Notes: generated by a model from the letters alone, not told the origin. DNA of 64,000 bases from Paenibacillus glycanilyticus (GCF_030161375.1 NZ_BSSQ01000011.1:1-64000), one strand, 5' to 3'. Numbered from the stretch's first letter, positions 8,629 through 17,111 are shown. Made by a program: numbers and translations.

Positions 8629-10442
8629 GGCTTCACCTCGACTTTCTGACCAAGTTCCGTCATTTGCGCGAGAATGGTAGGGCCTTTTGGCGCTTCAGCC
8701 GATTCTTTCTCTTCGCGAAGCTTGGAGAAAGTTGACCCAAGTTGGTTCAATCTCTGCTCCAGATGGGCGGAGTCCCCTCCGGATTCGAGAAGCATTTTTG
8801 CAAGCTGCTGCTCGATTGAACCGGCATCGGTCTCAAACCGCTCCAGAATGTGATCAAGCTCCCCAATGACTAGCTCAAACAAATTGATTTTTTCATGCAG
8901 CAGATTTACGATATGCTCCTCAATCGTTCCCAGCGTGCACAAATTGTAGATCTTTACGTCTTCCGTCTGCCCAAGCCGGTGGACGCGGCCAATCCGCTGT
9001 TCGACTCGCATCGGATTCCATGGCAGATCGAAATTGATAATATGGTGGCAGAACTGCAGATTGATGCCTTCGCCGCCGGCTTCCGTCGCAATCAAGATTT
9101 GGGCGCGTCCGCGGAACAGATCCATCATCCAGTCCTTTTTGCCGCGGTTCATGCCTCCCCGGTAAGGGACGGCCAGAATGTTCTGCGCACGGAAGTACTG
9201 CAGCAGATATTCCTGCGAAGCCCGGTACTCGGTAAAAATAATTACCTTATCGTTAATCTGTTGAATCAGCTCCATCACTTTCTCGGCTTTGGTATTGGCT
9301 TTGATCTGCTTGATGAATTCTACCAGTTCCCAAATCTTCGCGCGGATCGGGGAATCCTCGGACGTTTTCTTGAACAGATTAACGAGCGTTATGAATACCG
9401 CATCCCGGCTGCTGCATACTTCGCGCTGCAGCGTAACAAGGGGCAGCATGCTCATCATGTCAACGCCGTCTTCCTTGTAGCGGTCTCTAACGAAGGCGGT
9501 AACGGCATCATAGAGCGCTTGTTCCTCGGCAGACAGCTCCAGCGGGATGTTCTTCACGACGCGTTTCGTAAAGGAGATGCCGCCGTCGCCCCGCCGGTTG
9601 CGGATCATGACGGTGGATAAGGCATCCTGCAGCTGATCTTCGTTTTTCGGCAATCGCTTGTCGACGACGAAGTTAGCCGCAAACTCGCTTTGGCCGCCTA
9701 ACTGGCCCGGCTTCAGAAGAGTAATAAGATTATAGAGCTCGTCCAGATCGTTCTGAATCGGCGTAGCGGTAAGGAGGAGACAATATTTTTTGCGCAGCTG
9801 AAGCGCGAATTGATAGTTGGTTGTCTTCTTATTCTTAAGCTTATGGGCCTCATCGATAATAATCATGTCATAATCCTGACCGAGAATAATGTCGCGATGC
9901 GGATCGCGCTTGGCCGTATCAATGGAAGCGACAACAACTTCATATTGCCAGGAATGTTCTTTCTTCTGGGCAACGGCAGAGATGCCAAACTTCGAATTCA
10001 GTTCTCTCACCCATTGCAAGACAAGAGAGGCAGGGACAAGAATCAAGGCACGCTTCACGAGACCGCGGACCATATATTCTTTGATGACAAGACCGGCTTC
10101 AATCGTTTTGCCCAGACCCACTTCATCCGCGAGTATGGCACGGCCGCCCATTTCATGCACAACCTTGCGCGCGGTATCAATCTGATGCGGCATCGGTTCG
10201 AAGGACGGTAGAGTCCGCATGCATAACAGCTGTTCAAAGCTGTCGATCCGTTTGGCATGCTCGGCTTCGACCGACAGCTGATAGAGCGTCCAGTCATCCC
10301 AAGGTCCGTTCTTTGAGGATCGGTTTTGCAGTTCCTCGAACCAGCTTCGGTCGCATTGCAGATCGACAAGCGGATGCAGCTTGCGTCTTGCAATAGAAGC
10401 GTCGGTGGGTTCATTCGCCTGATTATTCATTGTTGAGGTCAC
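8625..10442 (-). CDS. yqhH: SNF2-family DEAD/DEAH-box helicase YqhH
   Basis: A 605-residue double-stranded-DNA translocase of the SNF2/HepA type. Motifs in order: ADEVGLGKTIEAG (Walker A, about 105-117), VLQWVRELNSKFG (Ia), IIIDEAHKLKN (DEAH), LLLTATPIQND (III), and in the second lobe VIIFTEYRASQEYL, ATEAGGEGINLQ and QRIGRVHRLGQ (motif VI). It has no added nuclease or zinc domain. GTG at 10442 is the start, with AAAGGAG about ten bases upstream. It is the first gene of a two-gene transcript with yqhG. In other bacteria such proteins act on nucleic-acid-bound proteins or RNA polymerase; the role here is inferred only. Confidence 0.92.
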   Translation of the reverse strand: MTSTMNNQANEPTDASIARRKLHPLVDLQCDRSWFEELQNRSSKNGPWDDWTLYQLSVEAEHAKRIDSFEQLLCMRTLPSFEPMPHQIDTARKVVHEMGGRAILADEVGLGKTIEAGLVIKEYMVRGLVKRALILVPASLVLQWVRELNSKFGISAVAQKKEHSWQYEVVVASIDTAKRDPHRDIILGQDYDMIIIDEAHKLKNKKTTNYQFALQLRKKYCLLLTATPIQNDLDELYNLITLLKPGQLGGQSEFAANFVVDKRLPKNEDQLQDALSTVMIRNRRGDGGISFTKRVVKNIPLELSAEEQALYDAVTAFVRDRYKEDGVDMMSMLPLVTLQREVCSSRDAVFITLVNLFKKTSEDSPIRAKIWELVEFIKQIKANTKAEKVMELIQQINDKVIIFTEYRASQEYLLQYFRAQNILAVPYRGGMNRGKKDWMMDLFRGRAQILIATEAGGEGINLQFCHHIINFDLPWNPMRVEQRIGRVHRLGQTEDVKIYNLCTLGTIEEHIVNLLHEKINLFELVIGELDHILERFETDAGSIEQQLAKMLLESGGDSAHLEQRLNQLGSTFSKLREEKESAEAPKGPTILAQMTELGQKVEVKP

Positions 10443-10762
10443 GGCCTGGCAGCTCCTTTTGTCAAAATATAAGAAAGTCTAGGTTTCCTATTTGAGCGTG
10501 GATTGGCGAATAGAGATAATTGTCCTCAGTATGTCCTTTTTCATCAAAACTTAGTAAATAACGAGTAAATTTAACGATAAGACAAGCAATAGTAAGAGAA
10601 TCGCCAATGAAAGCGCAGAATACCCGCGAAATAGGTGAAAACAGGTGTGGAGACCGATATGTAGTATAGTATAATATACAGTACACACAATATATGGTGC
10701 CCGATTCATACGATAAGAGGTGTGTATGCGAGATGAGGGACATGGGAGGAAGGACCAATCGG
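10443..10762. other. Divergent intergenic region between yqhH and nrdJ
   Basis: This 320-bp AT-rich gap holds the start signals of the two divergent transcripts. The first ~200 bp show no ORF or RNA structure that I can support. The right end (10654-10700) carries a TATAAT-like box (10670-10675), the GTATA...TATAC near-palindrome around 10663-10678 and the candidate NrdR box. No cobalamin riboswitch was found, although the downstream enzyme needs B12. Confidence 0.6.
10685..10700 (+). promoter_or_regulatory. Candidate NrdR box upstream of nrdJ
   Basis: ACACAATATATGGTGC matches the NrdR consensus acaCwAtATaTwGtgt at 14 of 16 positions. It lies about 10 bases downstream of a TATAAT box, where bound repressor would block transcription. 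NrdR boxes usually occur as pairs about 31 bp apart. The upstream position (10654-10669) is only weakly similar, so a full pair is not established. Confidence 0.6.
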
Positions 10763-13363
10763 ATGGCGATAACGCACAAATTGGAAGGCCTTAGCGAAAA
10801 AATATTTTTGGACCGCTATGCTTGGAAAAACGCGGACACAAGCAAGACCGCAGTAGGGGACGTAGTACTGGTCCTTACGAAAGATGACCCGAAATTCCCG
10901 GCCAAAGAAGTTGGGGAAGTCATTGGACGAAGCGGATCCGAAGTGACCGTGAAGCTTAGAAGCGGGGATACGGTTACGACCAGCGTGGAGAAACTCACGC
11001 TTACGATAGAGAAGACGCCGGGCGAAATGTGGGATCGCCTAGCAAGCGCAATGGCAAGTGCAGAGCAAGGCAAGGAGAATCAGCAACTCTGGACGGAGCG
11101 GTTCCGTCATGTCTTGGATGACTGGAAGCTGGTGCCTGGCGGCCGTATTGCGGCTGGCGCTGGAGCAAGCGAAGAATTGACGTTGTTCAACTGCTACGTT
11201 ATTCCTTCGCCGAAGGATAGCCGGGGCGGCATAATGACGACCTTGTCGGAAATGACCGAGATTATGGCCCGCGGAGGCGGGGTTGGCATTAACCTATCTT
11301 CGCTGCGCCCGCGCCGCGCGATTGTTGCCGGCGTTAACGGTTCTTCAAGCGGGGCCGTATCTTGGGGCGGATTGTTCAGTTATACAACCGGTTTGATCGA
11401 GCAAGGCGGCAGCCGCAGAGGTGCGCTAATGCTCATGATCAACGACTGGCATCCGGATGTTCTGGATTTCATTACGGTGAAGCAAACGATGGGGCAAGTG
11501 ACTAATGCGAATCTGTCGGTGTGCGTAAGCAACGCGTTCATGAAAGCCGTGAAGGAAGATCTCGAGTGGGAGCTTGTATTCCCGGATACGAAAGAAAAGG
11601 ATTACGACGAGTTGTGGGACGGCGATCTGGACGCGTGGAAGAAACTCGGCAAGAAGGTTATTCCTTATAAAACGGTTCGTGCCCGCGAGATCTGGCACAC
11701 CATTATCGAATCGGCATGGAAATCGGCTGAACCGGGCGTTGTATTTATGGAATACTACAACCAAATGTCGAACAGCTGGTATTTCAACCCGATTATTTGT
11801 ACGAATCCTTGTGGCGAACAAGGGCTTCCGGGTTGGGGCGTTTGCAATCTTTCTGCCATTAATTTATCCAAGTTCTATGATGCAAGCAAACAGGATGTCG
11901 ATTGGGAAGAGTTGTCGAAAGTTACCCAGTGGTCGGTTCGATTCTTGGATAACGTCATCGATACGACGCCATATCACTTCGAAGAAAACGAGAAGAACCA
12001 GAAGAAGGAGCGCCGCGTCGGCTTAGGCACGATGGGCCTTGCCGAGCTTATGATCAAGCTTGGCATCCGTTACGGCAGTCCGGAATCGCTTCTGTTCCTC
12101 GATAAACTATATGGATTTATTGCACGCGAAGCTTATCTCTCTTCCGCGGCGATTGCGGCGGAGAAAGGTTCTTTCGAAGCGTTCGATGCGGAGAAATTTC
12201 TGCAAAGCGGCTTCATGAAAAACATGGTTGCTGAGTTCCCAGAAGTCGGAGAAGCGGTGCTGGCGAAAGGGATTCGTAACGTTACCGTCATTACGCAAGC
12301 TCCAACAGGCAGCACGGGTACGATGGTTGGCACTTCGACGGGCATCGAGCCTTATTTCGCCTTCGAATACTTCCGCCAGAGCCGGCTTGGCTTCGACAAG
12401 CAGCTGGTGCCGATTGCGCAGGAGTGGAAAGACGCGCATCCTGGCGAGGAGCTGCCGGATTATTTTGTAACGGCCATGGATCTGTCGGCGAAGGATCATA
12501 TCCGCGCGCAAGCGGCCATCCAACGCTGGGTCGACAGCTCGATCTCGAAGACGGCGAATTGTCCGGCGGACTTTACGGTTGAAGAGACTAAAGAGCTGTA
12601 TGAAATGGCGTTTGATCTCGGTTGCAAAGGCGTGACGATCTACCGTGACGGCAGCCGCGACGTACAGGTATTGTCGACGAAGAAGGATGAAGACAAATCA
12701 TCTGCGGCAGGCGAAGCAGCTGCGGCATCGGAAGCACCTGCTAAAGAGGAAGAGAAGCTGGCGACGTTAAATACGACGCTGAATGCAAAAGTCTCTCCGC
12801 AAGCGGAGCAGGACTTCGATAAGCAGTACAAACGCCGTCCGCAAATTCTTCGCGGTGCGACCTACAAAGTAAATACGCCATTTGGCATGGCTTATATTAC
12901 GATTAACGATCTGAACGGTACGCCGGGCGAAATTTTCCTGAACGTGGGCAAAGCAGGCTCCGACGTCTTCGCCATGGCGGAAGCGCTAGGCCGCGTATGT
13001 TCCTTGTTCCTCCGTTACGGCGACCACGGCAACAAAGTGAAGCTGCTCATCAAGCATCTGAAAGGCATTGGCGGCAGCGGCGCTATCGGCTTTGGCGCGA
13101 ATCGCGTAGAATCGATCGCCGACGCAGTGGCCAAAGCACTCGAAATCCATATCGAGAGCAATGAAGAACAAGCGGCTGCTTATGAGCCGGCTAATGATGC
13201 GGCTCCGGCATTGGCGGTTGCGCCAGCTCCAGCCGCGCAAGATTCGCATAAGCACGGCGAGGTCACCTCGCGCGATCTTTGCCCGTCCTGCGGATCGGCT
13301 TCGCTTCTGAATGTAGAAGGATGCAAGCAATGCAGCAATTGCGGGTATAGCAAGTGTAACTGA
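10763..13363 (+). CDS. nrdJ: Adenosylcobalamin-dependent (class II) ribonucleotide reductase
   Basis: Makes deoxyribonucleotides with a B12-derived radical and without oxygen. The start is ATG 10763 with GGGAGGAAGG nine bases upstream. An N-terminal region (to ~100) precedes the barrel. GGRIAAGAG and FNCYVIPSP (first redox Cys) are followed by GGGVGINLSSLRP, the radical-site TNPCGEQ (Cys and Glu), VCNLSAINLS (second redox Cys) and VITQAPTGSTGTMVGTSTGIEPYF. A ~90-residue Ala/Glu-rich linker leads to a TSCPD-type domain (PFGMAYITINDLNGTPGE). The C-terminal Cys-rich tail contains CPSC and CKQCSNCGYSKC, probably Zn-binding and able to re-reduce the active site. The ~866-residue length fits this family. 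It is a single-gene transcript. Confidence 0.96.
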   Translation: MAITHKLEGLSEKIFLDRYAWKNADTSKTAVGDVVLVLTKDDPKFPAKEVGEVIGRSGSEVTVKLRSGDTVTTSVEKLTLTIEKTPGEMWDRLASAMASAEQGKENQQLWTERFRHVLDDWKLVPGGRIAAGAGASEELTLFNCYVIPSPKDSRGGIMTTLSEMTEIMARGGGVGINLSSLRPRRAIVAGVNGSSSGAVSWGGLFSYTTGLIEQGGSRRGALMLMINDWHPDVLDFITVKQTMGQVTNANLSVCVSNAFMKAVKEDLEWELVFPDTKEKDYDELWDGDLDAWKKLGKKVIPYKTVRAREIWHTIIESAWKSAEPGVVFMEYYNQMSNSWYFNPIICTNPCGEQGLPGWGVCNLSAINLSKFYDASKQDVDWEELSKVTQWSVRFLDNVIDTTPYHFEENEKNQKKERRVGLGTMGLAELMIKLGIRYGSPESLLFLDKLYGFIAREAYLSSAAIAAEKGSFEAFDAEKFLQSGFMKNMVAEFPEVGEAVLAKGIRNVTVITQAPTGSTGTMVGTSTGIEPYFAFEYFRQSRLGFDKQLVPIAQEWKDAHPGEELPDYFVTAMDLSAKDHIRAQAAIQRWVDSSISKTANCPADFTVEETKELYEMAFDLGCKGVTIYRDGSRDVQVLSTKKDEDKSSAAGEAAAASEAPAKEEEKLATLNTTLNAKVSPQAEQDFDKQYKRRPQILRGATYKVNTPFGMAYITINDLNGTPGEIFLNVGKAGSDVFAMAEALGRVCSLFLRYGDHGNKVKLLIKHLKGIGGSGAIGFGANRVESIADAVAKALEIHIESNEEQAAAYEPANDAAPALAVAPAPAAQDSHKHGEVTSRDLCPSCGSASLLNVEGCKQCSNCGYSKCN

Positions 13364-13366
13364 TAT

Positions 13367-13416
13367 AAAAAAAGCGATCATCGAGTCTTGTCTCGATTGA
13401 TCGCTTTTTATTTTAT
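13367..13416 (+). terminator. nrdJ terminator
   Basis: The hairpin AAAGCGATCA-TCGAG pairs with CTCGA-TTGATCGCTTT, followed by a T-rich run. The run overlaps the stop codon of the converging pseudogene remnant. Confidence 0.88.
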
Positions 13417-13802
13417 TCAAACAACCGCGGTGTTTCTTCCCATAACTTAAGAGCAGCGGTTTTATCGATTGCCCATGCCAAATGGCTAGCCTACGGACAA
13501 GCGAAGACAGCTGCTGCCTTGCTCAGCGTTGCGGTAGACGAGCTTTTCAAACCAGATAACATCCGAGCTTTTACCGTGCATCCGGACCAAAACACTTGCC
13601 GCCGCTGGCGCGAAGGTGATTGTGCCTGCAAGGAACGTCGAAAAAGCCAGACAAGCTGTGGCCGGGATTCCAAACGTGATTCTAATCCCAGACCGGCGGA
13701 TCCGCCGGTAATGATGATGATTTTTCCTGTTAGATCAATGTCTTTTATGATTTGGTTAGCCGTTGTTCTAGCCGAATAACCGGATGAAATAGGCTGTTGC
13801 AT
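13413..13802 (-). pseudogene. Scrambled short-chain dehydrogenase (SDR) pseudogene
   Basis: Remains of an SDR of about 320 residues, with parts on both strands. On the minus strand the true N terminus is intact (13802 to about 13692): MQQPISSGYSARTT, then DLTGKIIIITGGSAGLGLE with the TGxxxGxG cofactor motif. The next part, TKTLAAAGAKVIVPARNVEK, is on the plus strand at 13586-13685. The substrate-site part, KWLAYGQAKTAAALLSVAV (with the YxxxK motif) through NIRAFTVHP, is also on the plus strand at 13471-13584. The last residues, AWAIDKTAALKLWEETPRLF, are again on the minus strand, ending 13413. The order is kept, but the two inner blocks are inverted and ~150 residues are missing. The ATG overlaps the MerR stop (TAATG), so it was once the second gene of a MerR-SDR pair. 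Confidence 0.82.
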
Positions 13803-14161
13803 TAAATACCGCCACCTCGAAGTTTACTGAAGTGAGTCACCTTGTACTGTACCTTTTCCAGTATCCTTTGGCGTTTCACAAGCTCAAGCTCCATCTTGAC
13901 GGCATGCTCCCGAAGAATCTCGTGGCACCGCATATAGTCTTTGGCCCGATAAGCGTCAACATATAATTTGATTAGCTCCAAGGACATACCCGTATCCTTC
14001 AAATGGACAATAAATTGCAGATATTCCACCGTCAATTCATCGTAGATTTTATACCCTCGGGCATTTTTTACCGGCTCGTCAATCAATCCTAACTGTTCGT
14101 AGTATCTAATGGTAGGGATTGGCAAGCCGATTAGCTTGGATACCTCGGAAATTTGATACAA
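13802..14161 (-). CDS. MerR family transcriptional regulator
   Basis: The start is TTG at 14161 (AGGTG eight bases upstream), which gives the usual MerR N terminus MYQISEVSKLIGLPIPTIRYYEQLGLI. The winged-helix DNA-binding part covers residues 1-70, followed by the dimerising coiled coil (ELELVKRQRILEKVQ). There is no Cys-based effector site; such proteins often pair with SDR or aldo/keto enzymes. Its own promoter has the long 19-bp spacer typical of MerR control. Its partner SDR gene downstream is wrecked, so the regulator may now have no local target. Confidence 0.88.
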   Translation of the reverse strand: MYQISEVSKLIGLPIPTIRYYEQLGLIDEPVKNARGYKIYDELTVEYLQFIVHLKDTGMSLELIKLYVDAYRAKDYMRCHEILREHAVKMELELVKRQRILEKVQYKVTHFSKLRGGGI

Positions 14162-14184
14162 GTGATTCTCACCTCGCGAAATCA

Positions 14185-14215
14185 AGGTTACAACGTAAAG
14201 TTGACTTGATGTCAA
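14185..14215 (-). promoter_or_regulatory. MerR-type promoter with 19-bp spacer and dyads
   Basis: On the minus strand TTGACA (14215-14210), a 19-bp spacer and TAACCT (14190-14185). A dyad GTTGAC-ATCAA-GTCAAC covers the -35 box, and an imperfect CAAG...CTTG dyad spans the spacer. Long spacers that need DNA untwisting are the hallmark of MerR-regulated promoters. Confidence 0.65.
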
Positions 14216-14235
14216 CAGCGCTTGCGATGGAAGTT

Positions 14236-14799
14236 TTACTCTCCTTCAAGTTTGCCCGTATCTTCCGTAAAGATTGCAAGGTATCTAACCTGCTCGGAGA
14301 CCGGAATGACCAGATGCTCTTCCAGCGAGTTGAAATACATGCCGTCGCCGGCGCTCATGTCGTATTCGGTGCTGCCGACTTTGTAGATCATTTGCCCGGA
14401 TAAAACGTAAATGAATTCCTGCCCCTCGTGGGAGAAAACATGGCTTTTGACTTCTCCGCGCTCGGCAACAAACAAGTAAGGCTGCATGATCTTGTCCCGT
14501 CTGCCGGAAGCAAACGCAAAAAAAGAATACCCCTTATCCGTCTTGATCCATTTATCGGGATCCTGATAGTCCGACGCGTTTATGTAGACGGTACCGCTCT
14601 TTGGGGACGGCTCGAGCAGGTCGGAGACTTTGACGCCAAGCGCGGAGGCGATTTTCATAAGGGTGGCGACTGCAGGCATCGTGCTGCCGTTCTCGATCTT
14701 GGAGAGCATGCTTTTCGTAAAGCCGCAGGCCGCTGAAACTTCGTCTTGCGTCCGTTTTTGTTCTTTACGGATTAATCGGATTCTTTTGCCCAATTCCAT
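14236..14799 (-). CDS. XRE-cupin transcriptional regulator
   Basis: 187 residues in two domains. The N-terminal helix-turn-helix of the lambda-repressor/XRE type (ELGKRIRLIRKEQKRTQDEV through FTKSMLSKIENGSTMPA) covers residues 1-65. The C-terminal cupin (about 110-180: HVFSHEGQEFIYVLSGQM, YDMSAGDGMYFNSLEEH) is likely to bind a small effector. GAGGG lies six bases before ATG. It is divergent from the Gfo/Idh-isomerase-cupin operon and is the obvious candidate regulator of it, perhaps through the palindrome at 14932-14948. Confidence 0.9.
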   Translation of the reverse strand: MELGKRIRLIRKEQKRTQDEVSAACGFTKSMLSKIENGSTMPAVATLMKIASALGVKVSDLLEPSPKSGTVYINASDYQDPDKWIKTDKGYSFFAFASGRRDKIMQPYLFVAERGEVKSHVFSHEGQEFIYVLSGQMIYKVGSTEYDMSAGDGMYFNSLEEHLVIPVSEQVRYLAIFTEDTGKLEGE

Positions 14800-14888
14800 G
14801 TGTATCCCTCGCGTTATCCAGTTTACTCTGTACTACAACTTTACCGATACTTTCGCGAAAACACCAGTCATTTCAATGGAAATACGGA

Positions 14889-14917
14889 TTGCCGGATGGA
14901 AACGGATGGATTATAAT
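14889..14917 (+). promoter_or_regulatory. SigA promoter of the sugar-metabolism operon
   Basis: TTGCCG (14889-14894), a 17-bp spacer and TATAAT (14912-14917), about 65 bases ahead of the oxidoreductase start. Confidence 0.75.
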
Positions 14918-14931
14918 GGAGCTGCGAAGCA

Positions 14932-14948
14932 ATTCAACATTGTTGAAT
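14932..14948. promoter_or_regulatory. Perfect palindromic operator candidate
   Basis: ATTCAACATTGTTGAAT is a perfect inverted repeat (8-bp arms, one central base). It lies 14 bases after the -10 box, where a bound repressor would block transcription. The neighbouring XRE-cupin protein is the likely binder (inference). A further half-site, GTTGAAT, lies at about 14959-14965. Confidence 0.6.
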
Positions 14949-14981
14949 AGAATTTAAATACGTTGAATGGGGTGGAGTGCG

Positions 14982-15977
14982 TTGAAGAAATTTAAAGTCG
15001 GCCTGGTTGGGGCGGGCGGAGTCTCTGAATTGCACCTGGAAGGCTACAAGGCAAACCCGGAACGCGTAACTATCACGGCCATCTGCGATTCGAATGAAGA
15101 GATTCTTCATTCCCGCGCGGATAAATACGGAATCGAGCAGCGATTCACGGATTTGAATGCTTTTATTCAAAACAGCGGGGTGGATGCGGCCGTCGTGTGT
15201 ACGCCAACCTCCGTTCGAAAGCAGGTTGTTATTCCTTTGTTAGAAGCGGGAATTCCTCTATTAGTGGAAAAGCCGTTCTCCGATACGATAAGCGATGCCA
15301 TTGAAATTACCGAAAAAGCAAAGCAACTGAATGTTCCCGTGGCTGTTAACCAGAATTTCAGACGCCATTATCCATTTGAAATCGTGAAAAATATCGTTGC
15401 CGAGCAAGCGATCGGCAAAGTTACCATGATCTTATTTAACGAGATGTTCTTCCGGCAGGATGCGGGCTGGCGGCTTAATCAGGAACGCCATGCTTTATCC
15501 GTCATGGGTATTCATTGGTTTGACGGGTTCCGCCAGATCCTGGGCTGCGAGGCTGAATCCGTCGTCTCTTTGATGAATTCCTCGGATGCCATCAACTGCA
15601 AAGGCGAGACGGATGCCACCGTTCAGTTGAGATTTGAAAACGGTACCATCGTAACCTATACGCAAAGCTTCTCTTCGCGGATCAGCCGGACGGAGATGAT
15701 CGTAATCGGTGAGAAAGGTACGGTAAAATGCAACCATAACCGGGTCGAGCTGTATTTAGGCGGCGATCATAATCCATATAGCACATGGGATAACCATTAT
15801 TCCCGTGAGCAAAACAGCTTTGATAATCTCGAGCAGCTGCTGACCTGGATCGAGACGGGAAAAGTTGCAAGCAACAGTGCGGAAGATAATCTGAAGACCG
15901 TTGCACTACTTGACGCTTCCTACCGTTCAGCCGCCGAATCGCAGATAATCAGGCTTAGCAGCGGGATCAGAATATGA
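14982..15977 (+). CDS. Gfo/Idh/MocA family oxidoreductase
   Basis: NAD(P)-dependent sugar or cyclitol dehydrogenase-like protein of 331 residues. The Rossmann fold begins at once (KFKVGLVGAGGVSELHLEGY), followed by the conserved EKP motif (LLVEKPFSDT) that holds the catalytic Lys, and a C-terminal alpha/beta domain (GIHWFDGFRQILG with the expected His). TTG at 14982 is preferred because GGTGGAG lies just upstream; ATG at 14967 would place that site inside the gene. The stop overlaps the start of the isomerase gene by four bases (ATGA). The substrate is unknown; the neighbours suggest a keto-sugar or inositol-type route. Confidence 0.9.
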   Translation: MKKFKVGLVGAGGVSELHLEGYKANPERVTITAICDSNEEILHSRADKYGIEQRFTDLNAFIQNSGVDAAVVCTPTSVRKQVVIPLLEAGIPLLVEKPFSDTISDAIEITEKAKQLNVPVAVNQNFRRHYPFEIVKNIVAEQAIGKVTMILFNEMFFRQDAGWRLNQERHALSVMGIHWFDGFRQILGCEAESVVSLMNSSDAINCKGETDATVQLRFENGTIVTYTQSFSSRISRTEMIVIGEKGTVKCNHNRVELYLGGDHNPYSTWDNHYSREQNSFDNLEQLLTWIETGKVASNSAEDNLKTVALLDASYRSAAESQIIRLSSGIRI

Positions 15978-16735
15978 CGATCAAGTATGCATTCTCCAGA
16001 CCAACCTCAACCGTAGAGGAATGCCGCGATCTCTTTCATACCTATACGAAGGCCGGTTATGACGGATTGCAGCTGAAAGCCGGACAATACGCTCCTTATG
16101 TGCATCAACCGGAGCGGTTTCTCGAGGAATGGGGGCATAAGCATGGCATAGGTTCCGCTCTAATAAGCGGAGGACATATCGATGAGCAAGGCGTACGGCA
16201 GCTAAGAGAGCTGTTCCAATTCGGCCGGAAGATCGGAACGGAGCTTATCGTATTTTGCCATGGCGTCTCCCGCAGCGAGACGTCTACGGAGGATATACGA
16301 AGGTATGCCGAGCAGCTGTCCGAGCTTGGGAAAGAAGCGTCGCAGCATGGATTAAAGCTATCGCTTCACCACCATCACGGTCAGCCGGTTATGCACAGGG
16401 AAGACTTCGATATCTTCTTCGACCGCGTTCAGCCGGGGAGCGTTGGCTTAACTATAGATACCGCGCATTTGGTCAAATCCGGCATAACAGATGTCGCGGA
16501 GTTGATTCGGGCATATGCCAGCGTCATTGATAACTATCATATGAAAGACTTTGCGGCAGGGGATTGGCAGATCCTTGGGCGGGGAGAGATTGACTTTGAA
16601 CCGATTTTTCAAGCGATTCTGGACACCGGTTACCGCGGCTGGATCTCGGCGGACGAAGAAAGCGGCGGGGAGATCGCTCTGGGATTAACCGAGTGCTTGA
16701 GCTTCCTGAAGCAAGGCTTACAATCTACTAGATAA
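15974..16735 (+). CDS. Sugar phosphate isomerase/epimerase (AP-endonuclease-2-like TIM barrel)
   Basis: 253 residues with the xylose-isomerase-like TIM-barrel pattern: LSLHHHHGQPVM, TIDTAHLVKSG, IDNYHMKDF and ISADEESGG supply the His/Asp/Glu metal ligands expected for IolE/IolI/tagatose-epimerase relatives. Translation is coupled to the upstream oxidoreductase by an ATGA overlap. It probably interconverts a sugar or inosose used by that enzyme. The exact substrate cannot be read from the sequence. Confidence 0.88.
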   Translation: MTIKYAFSRPTSTVEECRDLFHTYTKAGYDGLQLKAGQYAPYVHQPERFLEEWGHKHGIGSALISGGHIDEQGVRQLRELFQFGRKIGTELIVFCHGVSRSETSTEDIRRYAEQLSELGKEASQHGLKLSLHHHHGQPVMHREDFDIFFDRVQPGSVGLTIDTAHLVKSGITDVAELIRAYASVIDNYHMKDFAAGDWQILGRGEIDFEPIFQAILDTGYRGWISADEESGGEIALGLTECLSFLKQGLQSTR

Positions 16736-16748
16736 AGGGTGAACCAAT

Positions 16749-17111
16749 ATGGCAACAATCTCGGATCTGCGCAAGGAAGAAGCGGGACGGATCCTGCCGA
16801 TGGATTGGGGCAAGATTCATTGGTTATGCGGCCAGGAAATCGATCCGGAGGCGGAAATGACCTTCGGCATGGTCTATATTGAAGCGGGGCAAGCCAACGG
16901 AAGGCATATTCATCCGAATTGCGAAGAGCTTATCTTCGTATTATCCGGTGAGTGCGACCATACGCTGGGGGACGAAGTGTTTCATCTGGAGCCAGGCATG
17001 ATGCTGCGAATTCCGCGCGGCGTTCCTCATAACGCAACGGTAACAAGCTGGGAGCCATGCCGGATGATTATTGCCTATTCGGCTCCAGACCGCCAGACGA
17101 TTGGGGAGTAG
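16749..17111 (+). CDS. Small cupin-domain protein
   Basis: 120 residues forming a single cupin barrel. Motif 1 is GRHIHPNCEELIFVLSG and motif 2 has EPGMMLRIPRGVPHN, giving the usual two His, Glu and His metal ligands. It is the third gene of the operon, 13 bp behind the isomerase, with AAAGGGTG as ribosome site. Small cupins in such operons are often sugar isomerases or effector-binding proteins. The precise role is unknown. Confidence 0.88.
   Translation: MATISDLRKEEAGRILPMDWGKIHWLCGQEIDPEAEMTFGMVYIEAGQANGRHIHPNCEELIFVLSGECDHTLGDEVFHLEPGMMLRIPRGVPHNATVTSWEPCRMIIAYSAPDRQTIGE

Noticed and set aside
8895..9620. 241-codon plus-strand ORF antisense to yqhH
   Set aside because: It is the complement of a clear SNF2 helicase with all motifs; its product is low-complexity and has no start signal.
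10443..10762. Cobalamin riboswitch upstream of nrdJ
   Set aside because: No B12-box-like sequence or large conserved fold is recognisable, and no terminator precedes the gene.
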